Below are positions 1 to 9,077 of a DNA stretch of 18,455 nucleotides, piece after piece. Position numbers and translations under genes: made by a program. A model generated the notes under the pieces. That model made no database searches, was not told the origin of the DNA, and saw only the letters and a list, made by a program, of their open reading frames with translations. Source of the stretch: Pirellulales bacterium (GTDB lineage Bacteria > Planctomycetota > Planctomycetia > Pirellulales > JAICIG01); contig JAICIG010000122.1 of NCBI GenBank assembly GCA_025924495.1, positions 1 to 18,455 on the forward strand, given 5' to 3'. Every line of letters starts with the position of its first letter. Position 1 is the stretch's first letter.

Positions 1-728
1 AACGTGCAATCGTCGAAGCGCATCTCGCTTTGCTGCCGATGGAGGGCAATCTCTTCTCGCCACTGCTCATCGCTCAGGGTCGTATAGTTTTCCCAGTTAA
101 CGGGCTCTCCCGCTTCGGCTAGGTGATAAGCCCACAGGGCGATTGCGTCAGTACATAGGACGAGGAGATCATTGGGAAGGCACGTCGCTTCCCAAGCTTT
201 AAACTCAAGGAGATGATCTCGCTTCCGGTCGATGCTGCCGACCACTGCAGGATTCAAGCCGAATTCCTCCGACCGAGCCAGCGGAAACATGGTCAACGTT
301 TGCCCGTCGCGCACATGAAAGAGGCAGGTATCGCCGATGGCATAAGCGTGCAGATGATAACTCGTGGCCAAGCCATTCTCGCCGAGTTCGAGCGGCGTTA
401 GCTCGACCCAGAGCAAAGTCGTCATTGCCCCGTCAACCATCTTGGGACGCTGATACCAGGTCAAGCGACTCGTGTCGATCTGGCTCGACCAACACTCGCG
501 CTGGCGAGCTAACCAGCCCTGAAACGCCTCGGGATCTTCTAGCGGCGGAGGTTCCGCGACGACTGCCTCTGTAAGCACTCGCGCCCAAGGGGCCGAGAAG
601 ATTGCCGAGCTTACGCCATCGGCGACCGCGGCTATCCCACGCTCGGCATTAAGTTCAAACGCATCTTGGTATTGATCCGGATCTTCAACGTCTTTGGCGA
701 GCCAGAATGTTTGAGCCTGAAAACGCAC
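1..728 (-). CDS. PP2C-type protein phosphatase (3' end beyond window)
   Basis: About 242 codons are visible; the frame stays open to the left edge, so the C-terminus is missing. Reading leftward, residues 30-41 give RGIAAVADGVSS, the metal-binding Asp-Gly motif of PPM/PP2C serine/threonine phosphatases (D37, G38), and a later LLVLCTDAIALW segment fits the third conserved PP2C motif, which usually reads (S/T)DG. I chose a GTG start at 728 because GAGG sits 6 nt upstream; an in-frame TTG at 740 is the alternative, and a stop codon lies just upstream of both. Family role: removal of phosphates from Ser/Thr, here most likely reversing the kinase encoded by the same cluster. It is the seventh minus-strand gene, 61 bp after the double-vWA gene. 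The PP2C assignment is fairly firm; the substrate is inferred from context. Confidence 0.82.
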   Translation of the reverse strand, partial: MRFQAQTFWLAKDVEDPDQYQDAFELNAERGIAAVADGVSSAIFSAPWARVLTEAVVAEPPPLEDPEAFQGWLARQRECWSSQIDTSRLTWYQRPKMVDGAMTTLLWVELTPLELGENGLATSYHLHAYAIGDTCLFHVRDGQTLTMFPLARSEEFGLNPAVVGSIDRKRDHLLEFKAWEATCLPNDLLVLCTDAIALWAYHLAEAGEPVNWENYTTLSDEQWREEIALHRQQSEMRFDDCT

Positions 729-789
729 AGCCTGCCTCAAAGATTTTGCAATAGGTCAGTTTCGCCGGTTTGCTGTTCGGCCGCCCATA

Positions 790-2553
790 TCAGGTCGCAC
801 AGATCGCATCTTTTATGCCCGTCAGCAAGACATCGAACTTGCCATTAATGACCATCCCGCGCGCCTCGTCGGTAATGGTTGGCTTTTCTTGTGACAGCCG
901 TTGTCTGCCCAGAAGCGGGCTGGTGATCTCCCACAATTTCTTCAGACAAGGGTCTTCAATTTCGGCGTCGGTTGAAGGGTACGCTACCGATCTGTGTGGA
1001 GTTTCGGTGATGATTAAGTGATACAGCGTCGGCGCCCCCGCGACGCCTTGGGGGCCGGAGAGCGAAGCGGCCGCCTGGTCGATTTCAGCCAGGTCGAACT
1101 CGCCTCGCGTCAAGTGGACGATTACGGGCGCCAGGCAGGACGTCGGATGTTGCGATTGCCAGTCGCTAACGATGCCGGCGGCGGCTGCAAATGCCTCGAC
1201 CGGTGATACGCCGCCCGTTGGCTCGAGATCGAAATAAATCGGTTTCTTCCGCGTTATGCTAACCAGTCCGCCGACTCCGTTGGAAACTTGTTCTTCGAAT
1301 TGCTCGACGCGAACCGCGCCATCTGCCAGCTCGCGCTGAGGCACAATAGTTTTGCCCGCCAGCGGGCCATCGAAGCCGGTTCGGATTTCGGTCTCCGCGG
1401 CGGCGCCGAGTCCGTACGAAATGGCGGCCGCGTCGACGGACAGGTCTCCGAGCTTGGAGATTTGCTTCAGGAGATCGTTGGCGTGATCTTGCAAGCGGAA
1501 AAATGGCATTTGCAAACCGCCGCCGAAGGGGTCGGCTGCCGATCGGTCGAGCATCAGTATGACGAGCGCCGCCTTTTCGCGGCCGGCATCACCTGGCAAC
1601 TCGCTGAGTGGAATGGCGTCGTTCGCGTAGGACGATTCCGGCCCAGGGGCGTACGCCGCCGACGGTTCGGCAGCGGGTTGCGGCTCGCCTGCAATCAACC
1701 CGCCCCGAGAGGGCCAAGCTTGCGTATGCGCTTTGACCAGACCGAATAGGCGGATCACATCTGAGATCTTCGCGTTGTAGATTAACCCTCGTGCGCCAGG
1801 GTTTACCGGAACTTTGGCTTCACGAAGCGCCTCGGCGAGTTGGGAAGGCAGTACGCTGGCTCGTCGGAACAGATCGCGAGCCGAGCCCATCGTGAGATAA
1901 ACGTAGCTGGAGGGATAAAGCGATGCCGCGACCGCAGCCGACGCTGCCAGATGGCATTGCAACAGCAGCGGCGGCTTCACGGGAGCGGGCAGCTCCAGCA
2001 GTTTGCTCACTGCTACCTGAGGATTGCCGTCGCCTGAAGCGCCGGACGAAACGTGGACCACCAGCGGAACGCCGGCTTCCGGGCCGGCTTCGGCCGCCCA
2101 GCGCCCGAGGAGTTCGCGGCAGTAATTATAGGCAGCGATTTGAGGCGCTTTTGCGCCCAGCGTCGGCGCATACCAGACGGGAAATTCGATCGTTTCCTCG
2201 CGAGATGTGCCGAAGCCCGCCGCCCCAAGCTTTCGCGTGCGCGTTTCAACGCGCAGCGGCGCCGCCGATAGTTCGCCCGTCGCCACGAAGACGCGTCCCG
2301 CCAGAGCGCCGCCGAAACGACTGCCGACATTGACGTTGCCGGCGGCATCGGCTTGATAACCGATGAGCGCCAAATCGAAGTTGGGACCGCTCGCGAGCTG
2401 CTTCAATAGGGCATTGATGGCAGTCGCCACGCGATCCGCGTTAGAGCGTGTGGAAGCTTTGCCGTCGCTGACGACTTCGCCCATGACGGCCCCCATGCCG
2501 GCCGATTCGTCGACCAGCAAAATCACGCATCCCGGACTGACAGCGGTGCTCAT
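790..2553 (-). CDS. Tandem double-vWA protein with degenerate metal sites
   Basis: 587 residues with an ATG start. Two vWA-like repeats are visible, roughly residues 5-285 and 327-587, joined by a Pro/Ala-rich linker (about 286-326). Each opens with a hydrophobic strand ending in Asp (ILLVDESAG at 11-19; VILMLDRSAA at 331-340), followed by a G(A/P)LAG(R/K) motif, then a late strand, then an ARG(L/M) motif. The MIDAS metal site (DxSxS, Thr, TDG) is eroded in both copies: DESAG with VSSGAS, and DRSAA with LTRGE. It shares these landmarks with the vWA protein encoded just upstream, so the three domains look like duplicates. No signal peptide or membrane segment is seen, so it is probably cytoplasmic. 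Likely role (inference): a protein-binding adaptor that has lost metal-dependent ligand capture. It sits 62 bp after the vWA gene. Confidence 0.85.
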   Translation of the reverse strand: MSTAVSPGCVILLVDESAGMGAVMGEVVSDGKASTRSNADRVATAINALLKQLASGPNFDLALIGYQADAAGNVNVGSRFGGALAGRVFVATGELSAAPLRVETRTRKLGAAGFGTSREETIEFPVWYAPTLGAKAPQIAAYNYCRELLGRWAAEAGPEAGVPLVVHVSSGASGDGNPQVAVSKLLELPAPVKPPLLLQCHLAASAAVAASLYPSSYVYLTMGSARDLFRRASVLPSQLAEALREAKVPVNPGARGLIYNAKISDVIRLFGLVKAHTQAWPSRGGLIAGEPQPAAEPSAAYAPGPESSYANDAIPLSELPGDAGREKAALVILMLDRSAADPFGGGLQMPFFRLQDHANDLLKQISKLGDLSVDAAAISYGLGAAAETEIRTGFDGPLAGKTIVPQRELADGAVRVEQFEEQVSNGVGGLVSITRKKPIYFDLEPTGGVSPVEAFAAAAGIVSDWQSQHPTSCLAPVIVHLTRGEFDLAEIDQAAASLSGPQGVAGAPTLYHLIITETPHRSVAYPSTDAEIEDPCLKKLWEITSPLLGRQRLSQEKPTITDEARGMVINGKFDVLLTGIKDAICAT

Positions 2554-2615
2554 GGTTCTCGAGATCCTCGCTCAGGTTGTTCAGACGTAACTCCGAGACC
2601 TCCGCGCGAAACCGC

Positions 2616-3482
2616 CTAACGCAGGTTGCCCGGTGCTGCGGCGCGCGTGCCCATGTCGAGGAATTTGATCAATGCCACCATGTCCGCATTGAAGGCCATG
2701 CCGCGTGCGTTCGGTTGCAGCTCAAAGCCTTCGGCAACGGCTCGGCTTCGGATGGTCTCGGGCAGCGGGCTGGACATTTGGAACAACACGCGGGCCAGAT
2801 CATCGGGCAGAATCTCATTGCTCGCAGGGAACAGGAACGGGTCGGCGGCCGTCATCGACAGATGGCAATTGAACAACAGCACATTGCCATCGTCGGTCGC
2901 CAAGCTCTTAATTGCGTCGGCATAGGGAATCGGGTCGCCGTCCTGCGACTCGCCGTCGGTAATATTGATGACGATCGGCGGAAAGCTCGATTGATGTTCG
3001 CGGATCCAGTTCTCCAGAATCTCATAACTGTGATGCAGCACGTTGCACATTGGCGTGCCGCCATCGGCCTTCGGATCAACCCAGACGGGCATCTCCGCCG
3101 GCATTTCGATCATTTCGCCGGTGTCTTCATCAGGTAATTGCTGGGTGACCTGGTCGATGCGCAAAGGGTTACTGCCGATCTCGGCGATTGAATTCAGTTC
3201 GCGGCCGGCGAGCGCTCCTTGCAAGGCCGATTCAAGAATCGGGTTGCCTTGATTGTCGGTGCGGTAGCCGATTACGCCGATGTCCATCCAATCCTTGATG
3301 CCCGTATCTCCGCTGGCGCGGATCGTCATGTTTTGCAGCCAGGCGTTCAGCGCCTTCGTCAGTTCGTCGCACTTGCGCAGGCTGGAGTTGCCCAGCGGCT
3401 CCTCCATGGAGTACGACTGGTCGAGCAAGAACAGAAAACAGGCCTTCCGTGCCCGGCTGATCTCCTGCGTGTAGGGCGACAT
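2616..3482 (-). CDS. vWA-domain protein with intact MIDAS motif
   Basis: 288 residues from the ATG at 3482, which has a GAGAGG ribosome site 9 nt upstream; a TTG 42 nt further upstream extends the frame but adds nothing conserved. The domain is a vWA (Rossmann-like) fold with a complete metal-ion-dependent adhesion site: D21-Q-S23-Y-S25, T143 in a GGTP turn, and ITDGES with D176. No signal peptide or membrane segment is visible, so it is probably cytoplasmic. vWA proteins next to a kinase and a PP2C phosphatase recall the TerY-P triad proposed for tellurite-resistance-linked systems, in which the vWA protein is a regulatory scaffold; that role is transferred by analogy. Its landmarks (GALAGR near residue 89, NARGM near 258) recur in both halves of the following gene. 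Confidence 0.88.
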   Translation of the reverse strand: MSPYTQEISRARKACFLFLLDQSYSMEEPLGNSSLRKCDELTKALNAWLQNMTIRASGDTGIKDWMDIGVIGYRTDNQGNPILESALQGALAGRELNSIAEIGSNPLRIDQVTQQLPDEDTGEMIEMPAEMPVWVDPKADGGTPMCNVLHHSYEILENWIREHQSSFPPIVINITDGESQDGDPIPYADAIKSLATDDGNVLLFNCHLSMTAADPFLFPASNEILPDDLARVLFQMSSPLPETIRSRAVAEGFELQPNARGMAFNADMVALIKFLDMGTRAAAPGNLR

Positions 3483-3596
3483 TCGTGGGGTCCTCTCAGG
3501 GGTGACTCGATCGCCGAATCGCAACGGTGCGGACCCGAGAGCCCGCTATTAAGCAAAGCTCGCGCGCGGCGGTGGATCGGGCGATCATGTTGAAAC

Positions 3597-5060
3597 TCAA
3601 GTTGATTTACCTAACACCTGCTCGAACTGAGGCCAGCGTTCAATGATGGTACGCGCTGTCGCGGCGGCGTCCAGAAAATTCCAGTCCAGGCAAGAGCGGT
3701 CGGGTTCTTCATCGATGCCCCACTTCTCGCGATAGGCGGCCAGTTCCTGCTGCCGTTCGTCGCAGCGACGGGCAAACTCCTGCCAATCTTTTACGCCGCC
3801 GCCCTGCTTGATCAGCTTGACCGACTCATCGTTATACTCCTGTGCCCAGACGACGTACATTGGCGTGGCCGGCGGACGCTGAAAACTATCGCGAGGAATC
3901 TGTTCATCGCCGCGAGGACGTTGTTCACGGTCCCGGCGGTTGTTCCAAAATCTCCATTGCTCGGCGCCGGGGGGCAAAAAGAAGATGCCGATTTTCCGCT
4001 GATCGTTCTTGGTAACGGCTTCCTGCTTTCCGATCAGATCGGCGGGCGGTTCCAGCCGCGGAAATCCTTTGTTCAGCAGCCAACTGATGACATGCGAGCG
4101 AATCCGTTCTTCCGTGGCCTGCTCGACCTGGTCGCGATCGACAATCGCCGCCGCTTGCGCCAGCAGCGTTTCCAAGTCGGCTGGATTGGCCAGGTCGGCA
4201 ATCGCAATCGCCAATTGTAACCGGTCGCGCTTCCGCATTAGTCGGTCGCTCAACTCGGCTTCAGCGGGCGAGGGCGCCTTGGAAAACGAGCGCAAAAACG
4301 CTTCGGTATTAGCAAATAATTCTCGATCGGCCTCCGTACTCGGTTGGCGCGCGAGCAGACGTTCAGCCGCCTGTCGATACGCAGCTCGCTTGCGCAGCAG
4401 TTGGACGCGCTGCCCTGTTTCGCCGTCGCGCAGCCCAGCCAGCGGTTCACTGCCGAGGATGGCCAGAGAAGCGTCGTAACGACCGGCATCTAACTCATCG
4501 GATGCCTGTTCCAAAGCAGCGAGTATACTATCTTCATGACGGTAACGAGCCAGTTCGCCCTGCAGTCGCTTGGCGCGCGCGTCGAGCAGTTTGAACAGCG
4601 AGTCGGCGCCAGTCAATTGGGCGGCCGGCCCCTCGCGTTCGGCTGACGCGAATTCGCGCAGCTTCGTCAAGGAATTCTCTGCATGCTCCCGACGGGCGCT
4701 CGCCGGTGCATCTTCGTCAAGGGCACGAGGCACAATGGCGGCGGCGGCACGCGCCAGCGATCGCGCCTGTTCAGAAACCTCCCATGCCTTGGCCAACTCT
4801 TTGAGGCGTTCATTCGACTCGGAAGGCAATTCGCGGTGATTTAACGCCAGCAGATCGCCTCGCTCCAATGCACGAGCGAGAGGTTCGGCGGCAGCGAACT
4901 GCGCTGTGGCGTCTGCGGCCAGGTTGCGGCTCTCTTCCAGGTCGGGCGGCGCGATCGATCCGGCCGCTGGCGCAATCGGCGCCAGAGCCTCGACGAAGCT
5001 CCACACCGTCAAGCCCAACAGAGGCAGGCAAGCGAGCAACAGAATCAGCAAGGGCCTCAT
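3597..5060 (-). CDS. Membrane-anchored or exported helical protein, unknown function
   Basis: 487 residues. The ATG at 5060 overlaps the TGA of the preceding gene (ATGA, 4 bp), which implies translational coupling; an upstream TTG at 5120 would lie inside that gene and would bury the hydrophobic N-terminus. Residues 1-25 (MRPLLILLLACLPLLGLTVW and onward) form a signal peptide or signal anchor, followed by an Ala/Pro-rich linker. From about 38 to 330 the protein is Ala/Glu/Arg/Leu-rich and predicted helical, in the style of tetratricopeptide-like or coiled-coil solenoids, without a repeat I can name. The last 150 residues are more mixed, with several Trp. I do not recognise the family. Export plus coupling to the GAP1-like gene suggests it contacts that protein's extracytoplasmic half (inference). 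Confidence 0.8.
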   Translation of the reverse strand: MRPLLILLLACLPLLGLTVWSFVEALAPIAPAAGSIAPPDLEESRNLAADATAQFAAAEPLARALERGDLLALNHRELPSESNERLKELAKAWEVSEQARSLARAAAAIVPRALDEDAPASARREHAENSLTKLREFASAEREGPAAQLTGADSLFKLLDARAKRLQGELARYRHEDSILAALEQASDELDAGRYDASLAILGSEPLAGLRDGETGQRVQLLRKRAAYRQAAERLLARQPSTEADRELFANTEAFLRSFSKAPSPAEAELSDRLMRKRDRLQLAIAIADLANPADLETLLAQAAAIVDRDQVEQATEERIRSHVISWLLNKGFPRLEPPADLIGKQEAVTKNDQRKIGIFFLPPGAEQWRFWNNRRDREQRPRGDEQIPRDSFQRPPATPMYVVWAQEYNDESVKLIKQGGGVKDWQEFARRCDERQQELAAYREKWGIDEEPDRSCLDWNFLDAAATARTIIERWPQFEQVLGKST

Positions 5061-8000
5061 CGCTGTCCGGTTCCCTCCCGTTCCACTCTCTGGTCGCCGC
5101 CATCGCCCAAGATCACGCAATCGACGCGGATTTTTTCGTCGACCAGCCGGTAGAGCACCACGGAGACTGCGCCGCCTTTCGACAACAGCTCATCGTTGCG
5201 GCCCTGTTGTTGTTTGATCTGTTTTGATAGATCTTCTAGCTTTCTTTGTAGCACGTTCCGGCGCTGCTCGGCTTTATCAGCAATCCGCCGTTCTCGCAGG
5301 TGCTGGTCGGCGGGAACCAGTTTTGTTTTGTCCGTTCCTGGTTTATTCGACGTTGGACTTTGATCTCCGGAGCGCGCTGGCGGTTCATCGGCGCCCAAAA
5401 TCCTCTCAAGCTCTCGAATCGCTTCGCTCTTGCGAGCGCCAGTCGACTCGCGGTCCCTAAATCGGCCAAGCGGACCGTTTAATTGACTGATCTGGGATTG
5501 CAACTGGTTTTCCTGTTTCCTGAACTCTAGCACTTCGGGCTTTTCTTCCGTCAGCAGACGCATCGTCCAGCCGTCTTCCTGATCTGGATCGTGCTCGAAA
5601 GCAAGTCTTACGGCCGCGAATGAGAACTCCTCGCCCAGGCCGGCGATCAGCGCCGGCTGGCCCGTAGTAGCATCAGGCACGATGTCAAATCGCCGATCAT
5701 CGTGAAGACGCAGCGTACCGGGTCCTAGCCGGAAGTCGAGCGCTCGCACAGGCAAGTCGAACTTCCAACCGCGTGCGGGAATTCGGGCGGCTCCGCCGCT
5801 CAATTCGAGCGGCGCGACTCTTATCGCATCGCTTAGGGCCACATAACGTGAACCTGCATCACTTTGAATCTCCAATACGCAGGCGCGCAACCAGGTCTGA
5901 CATGCGGTCACGGCCATAGATCGTGCTGTCTGGCGCCACTGGAAACTCAGCGCTTTGTCAGTAACGGAAAAGGCGGCCAAGGGCGTCATTTGAGCCTGAC
6001 CGGAGATCCGCATGGCGACTTTCAACTGATTATCCGCCCAATTAGAAGTTATTTCTGCGCGTTCTTTAACATGAGAGGCCCGACGTGCAATCTCGGCAGT
6101 TGCAAATTCGACGCCGTGCAGCGCCAGCTTAATGTTTGCCGGTGGGGCATCCCATTTGAGTAACGAATGTGGTTGATACGTCGCAAGTTGATTGGTTTCA
6201 AACGATGGGAGCTGCGTGTTCTCGGCAATCGCCGGTTCCGCCGGTTTTTGCGGGGCTGATGGAAGGTCCTCTGTCTTAGTTGGCGGTTCCGCTGTATTTG
6301 CCGCCTTCTTTTCGTGGTCCGGCTTCGCTTGCTCTTCTTGCTTTATCGCCGGATCTGCAGCGGGCTGTTCACCGGCTGTTTTCGTTTCTGCGGCGGCAAT
6401 GGAGCTTTTGGAAGTACGCCGGGGAGTTTCCTCGTTGTGCGCATCAGAGTCGGTGTTCTTTGCATCTGCCGCGGTTGTTGCGTTCGTCCTGGCTTTGCCT
6501 TGGACTACTGCAGACGACGCCTTGTCTGAGGTATGCCCAGTTGTCGAAACTGTTCCCTTGTTTAGCGTTTCGCCGGGCTGTCGGTCACCATCGACGATGC
6601 CGCCCGAAAGTCGAGTTCCGCTCGGCGCTTCGCCGGCCTGGCGGATAAAAAAGCTATATGCCAGTCCGCCGAGAAAGATGACGGCAATGCCCCCGCCGAA
6701 GGCGAACAGTTTGGATTGGAATACTTTCTGCCAGCCCGCCTTCCGACCGCTGGCCTGCTTGATAGACTTCTTCTTGCCAGTGGTTTTCTTGCCGGCATTT
6801 CGACCGCTGGAAAACTCCGACCAGTCGCCATACTCGAAATAGCGAAGCATTCGCGAGCGGACGACGGGCGGCAAAAACTCGCTGTTGCGAAGCATTGCCC
6901 GACCCAACCCCTGCAGACACTCCAGCTTCTTCGTCCCGCGCATGTCGTCCTGATAGACGTTCATCGGCATGGCAGCGTTGAGCGCCTCAGCAAGCCCGCG
7001 GTAGTCAGGTTGCCGCGGCTTACGGAAGACTGCTTCCAATCGGCCGACGGGGGCACGCTGCTCGGACTCGCGAATGGTCGACAGAATCGAGCGGATCTTC
7101 TGCCATTGCACGATTCGGCGTTCCGCCAGCGACGGGTCCGAGAAATAATCGACCCAGCCCTCGAGAGCAGTCAGCCGGTTCTCAAGCTGCTGAGGATGGT
7201 CTGGGATTTCGAATAACAGTTTTGCCAGCCGCGGCCGCAGCACGTCGTCGGGCGGCGGAAAGTAGTGGCGCAACTCGTCGCGGTGATTCAACAACCAATC
7301 GACAAATCGTTCATCGTCCAGTTCTTTGAAAATGCCGGCAGTCACGGCGCGCTGCGCCGCTTGTAATTCGGGCTCTGGCCGCGCGGCTTGCAATAAGCCC
7401 CGCAGGAAAATGTCGGCCTTCTCCGTCGACAGCGTACGATAGAGAGGCCCTATGACTTGTGCAGGCAACCGCGCGAGAATGCCCGGCAGAAGCGGCTCGG
7501 CTCGCCCGGCGAGCAGGTTGTTGAGCCGCGATCCTTCATTCCATAACGGCTCGCATTGGTCGGGAAAACGGCCGACGCTCGACACATAGTAGGCAAGCGC
7601 TTCTATTTTCGCCGAGCGGGGCAGCCGCACCGATTGAAGCATCTCGCCGAATCTTTCGGGCGGCAACTTGCGCAACAAAAATTGCAACGGCGCCTGAATA
7701 TCGCCTGCGTCGGGAGCGCTGGCAATCAGTTCCATCACCAGCAACTGATTAGGCGAACCGATCAGGCCGCGCAACTGGGGCCAGCCGGCCTCGTCGTTGG
7801 CCAATTGACGATGCACGGCCAGCGATAGATAGCGGACGGCCACATCCGATTGCCGCCAGCGTGTTTCGCCCAGCGGCACTTCCGGGTTGAGCACCTGCGG
7901 CACAAGCCGATGGATATCGGCCAGCAGCTCCAGGTCCTCGGCCGTCTTGGCGCCGGCCGCCTGGAAGCCGCTGCATAACTGGTCGACTCCCTGGACGCCT

Positions 8001-8965
8001 TGAGACAGCAGCGTGTCGACAAGCAAGGCGCCATAAAATCCCTCCGGTCGTCCGTGGTCGGAGTGCCGGTCGAGAAACGTGTTGCTGACGTAGCCACGTC
8101 GTCGATAGGCCTCCGGGCGCAAATCGGCCGCCTCGGGCGAATGAAACACGGTAGCTGCCAACGAGACCGGGATCCGGTCGGCGTTCGGTTCGAAGGTGGA
8201 AAAACTGATGCTGTCTCGCACTGCGCCCGGCGGCAACAACCGGGCCACGCCATAAAACACCAGGGCTGCCACGGCAGGCTCGATCACCAGCAGCAGGCTC
8301 TCGCGCCGCTGCGACCCGAGGTTCAAAAATCCTTGCAAGGTTTCTGTAAGCAGCTCCGCGCGCTGCGCTGGCTCAACAGATTTCCAGCGGTCGGGAATGA
8401 TCTTGCCGGGATCGTCGAACGATTCTCCCAGAGGCGTCTTCAAAAACGATAACAACACCGCGTCATCGATGGCCGGCCGCTTGCCAGACAACAGTTCATC
8501 AAGCGCTTTCAAGGTTGGCAGTTTAGCCGCCAGATTAGGCGTATCTTCATCGATCCATTGCGCCGACCATAGCTTCAGGCAATCGAGGACCGACCAGGCG
8601 CCTTCGGCCCTGCGGCCGAACAGCACGTGGCCGAAATACGAACCGGGCCGACCGGCGGTGTCTTGCTGACGATAGGAGATCTGGCCGAGCACCTGCAAGT
8701 CGCCCAGCGAAGGGCAGAAAAACATTCGGCGGGGGGCGCTGGCGGCGTCGAGCCGCAATTTTTCTTCGGTCGGCGCGTCGGTCGGTAGATAATAGTACAA
8801 GAATCGCTCGACCTGCCGGTAACAGTTGCGCAGCTCCGTACGCTCGAGCGAGCCCGCTCTTGCGCTGTAGCCCAGCACGCGCTCCGCGAGTTCCCCTTCG
8901 CGCTGTTCGAGCGCCGAGGTGCCGTACGTGCAATGCGTAGCGTAGAGCTGGTGGATTAAGGTCAT
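5057..8965 (-). CDS. GTPase-associated protein 1 (GAP1-N)-like single-pass membrane protein
   Basis: 1302 residues, ATG start. Residues 1 to about 130 resemble the N-terminal GAP1-N family as I recall it (a histidine/tyrosine-rich start, a LGYSARAGS segment, then FLYYYLP and SYFGHVLFG), and residues to about 715 form a long helical region. A Lys-rich stretch (726-750) precedes one membrane span at about 755-773, giving an N-in topology. Outside the membrane lie a Lys/Glu/Ala/Pro low-complexity linker (about 780-930), a beta-rich domain and two heptad-like coiled coils (about 1144-1164 and 1221-1257). GAP1 proteins are predicted, from genome context, to be partners of GTPases in bacterial conflict systems; the first gene of this cluster supplies such a GTPase. 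The family call is from memory of the fold pattern and needs a profile search. The 112-bp gap before it shows no clear promoter. Confidence 0.75.
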   Translation of the reverse strand: MTLIHQLYATHCTYGTSALEQREGELAERVLGYSARAGSLERTELRNCYRQVERFLYYYLPTDAPTEEKLRLDAASAPRRMFFCPSLGDLQVLGQISYRQQDTAGRPGSYFGHVLFGRRAEGAWSVLDCLKLWSAQWIDEDTPNLAAKLPTLKALDELLSGKRPAIDDAVLLSFLKTPLGESFDDPGKIIPDRWKSVEPAQRAELLTETLQGFLNLGSQRRESLLLVIEPAVAALVFYGVARLLPPGAVRDSISFSTFEPNADRIPVSLAATVFHSPEAADLRPEAYRRRGYVSNTFLDRHSDHGRPEGFYGALLVDTLLSQGVQGVDQLCSGFQAAGAKTAEDLELLADIHRLVPQVLNPEVPLGETRWRQSDVAVRYLSLAVHRQLANDEAGWPQLRGLIGSPNQLLVMELIASAPDAGDIQAPLQFLLRKLPPERFGEMLQSVRLPRSAKIEALAYYVSSVGRFPDQCEPLWNEGSRLNNLLAGRAEPLLPGILARLPAQVIGPLYRTLSTEKADIFLRGLLQAARPEPELQAAQRAVTAGIFKELDDERFVDWLLNHRDELRHYFPPPDDVLRPRLAKLLFEIPDHPQQLENRLTALEGWVDYFSDPSLAERRIVQWQKIRSILSTIRESEQRAPVGRLEAVFRKPRQPDYRGLAEALNAAMPMNVYQDDMRGTKKLECLQGLGRAMLRNSEFLPPVVRSRMLRYFEYGDWSEFSSGRNAGKKTTGKKKSIKQASGRKAGWQKVFQSKLFAFGGGIAVIFLGGLAYSFFIRQAGEAPSGTRLSGGIVDGDRQPGETLNKGTVSTTGHTSDKASSAVVQGKARTNATTAADAKNTDSDAHNEETPRRTSKSSIAAAETKTAGEQPAADPAIKQEEQAKPDHEKKAANTAEPPTKTEDLPSAPQKPAEPAIAENTQLPSFETNQLATYQPHSLLKWDAPPANIKLALHGVEFATAEIARRASHVKERAEITSNWADNQLKVAMRISGQAQMTPLAAFSVTDKALSFQWRQTARSMAVTACQTWLRACVLEIQSDAGSRYVALSDAIRVAPLELSGGAARIPARGWKFDLPVRALDFRLGPGTLRLHDDRRFDIVPDATTGQPALIAGLGEEFSFAAVRLAFEHDPDQEDGWTMRLLTEEKPEVLEFRKQENQLQSQISQLNGPLGRFRDRESTGARKSEAIRELERILGADEPPARSGDQSPTSNKPGTDKTKLVPADQHLRERRIADKAEQRRNVLQRKLEDLSKQIKQQQGRNDELLSKGGAVSVVLYRLVDEKIRVDCVILGDGGDQRVEREGTGQR

Positions 8966-9077
8966 CGTGCAAGTATCCGGCTGGCGGCTGCGTGGCGCCG
9001 TAGGCGGCTTATCGCAGGCGTTCCACTGCTACCAGCCTCCGGCGTCCTCGGTTCGCAAAAATTTATCGACTCCGCCA

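Noticed and set aside
1288..1749. 153-codon open frame on the plus strand
   Set aside because: Lies wholly inside the double-vWA gene on the other strand; Arg-rich translation with no motif, a common shadow in high-GC DNA.
2577..3137. 186-codon plus-strand frame
   Set aside because: Antisense to the vWA gene, whose MIDAS motifs are clear; no domain and no ribosome site.
6192..6842. 216-codon plus-strand frame rich in Ala/Ser/Cys/Phe
   Set aside because: Mirrors the low-complexity linker and membrane span of the GAP1-like gene; composition is a by-product of that.
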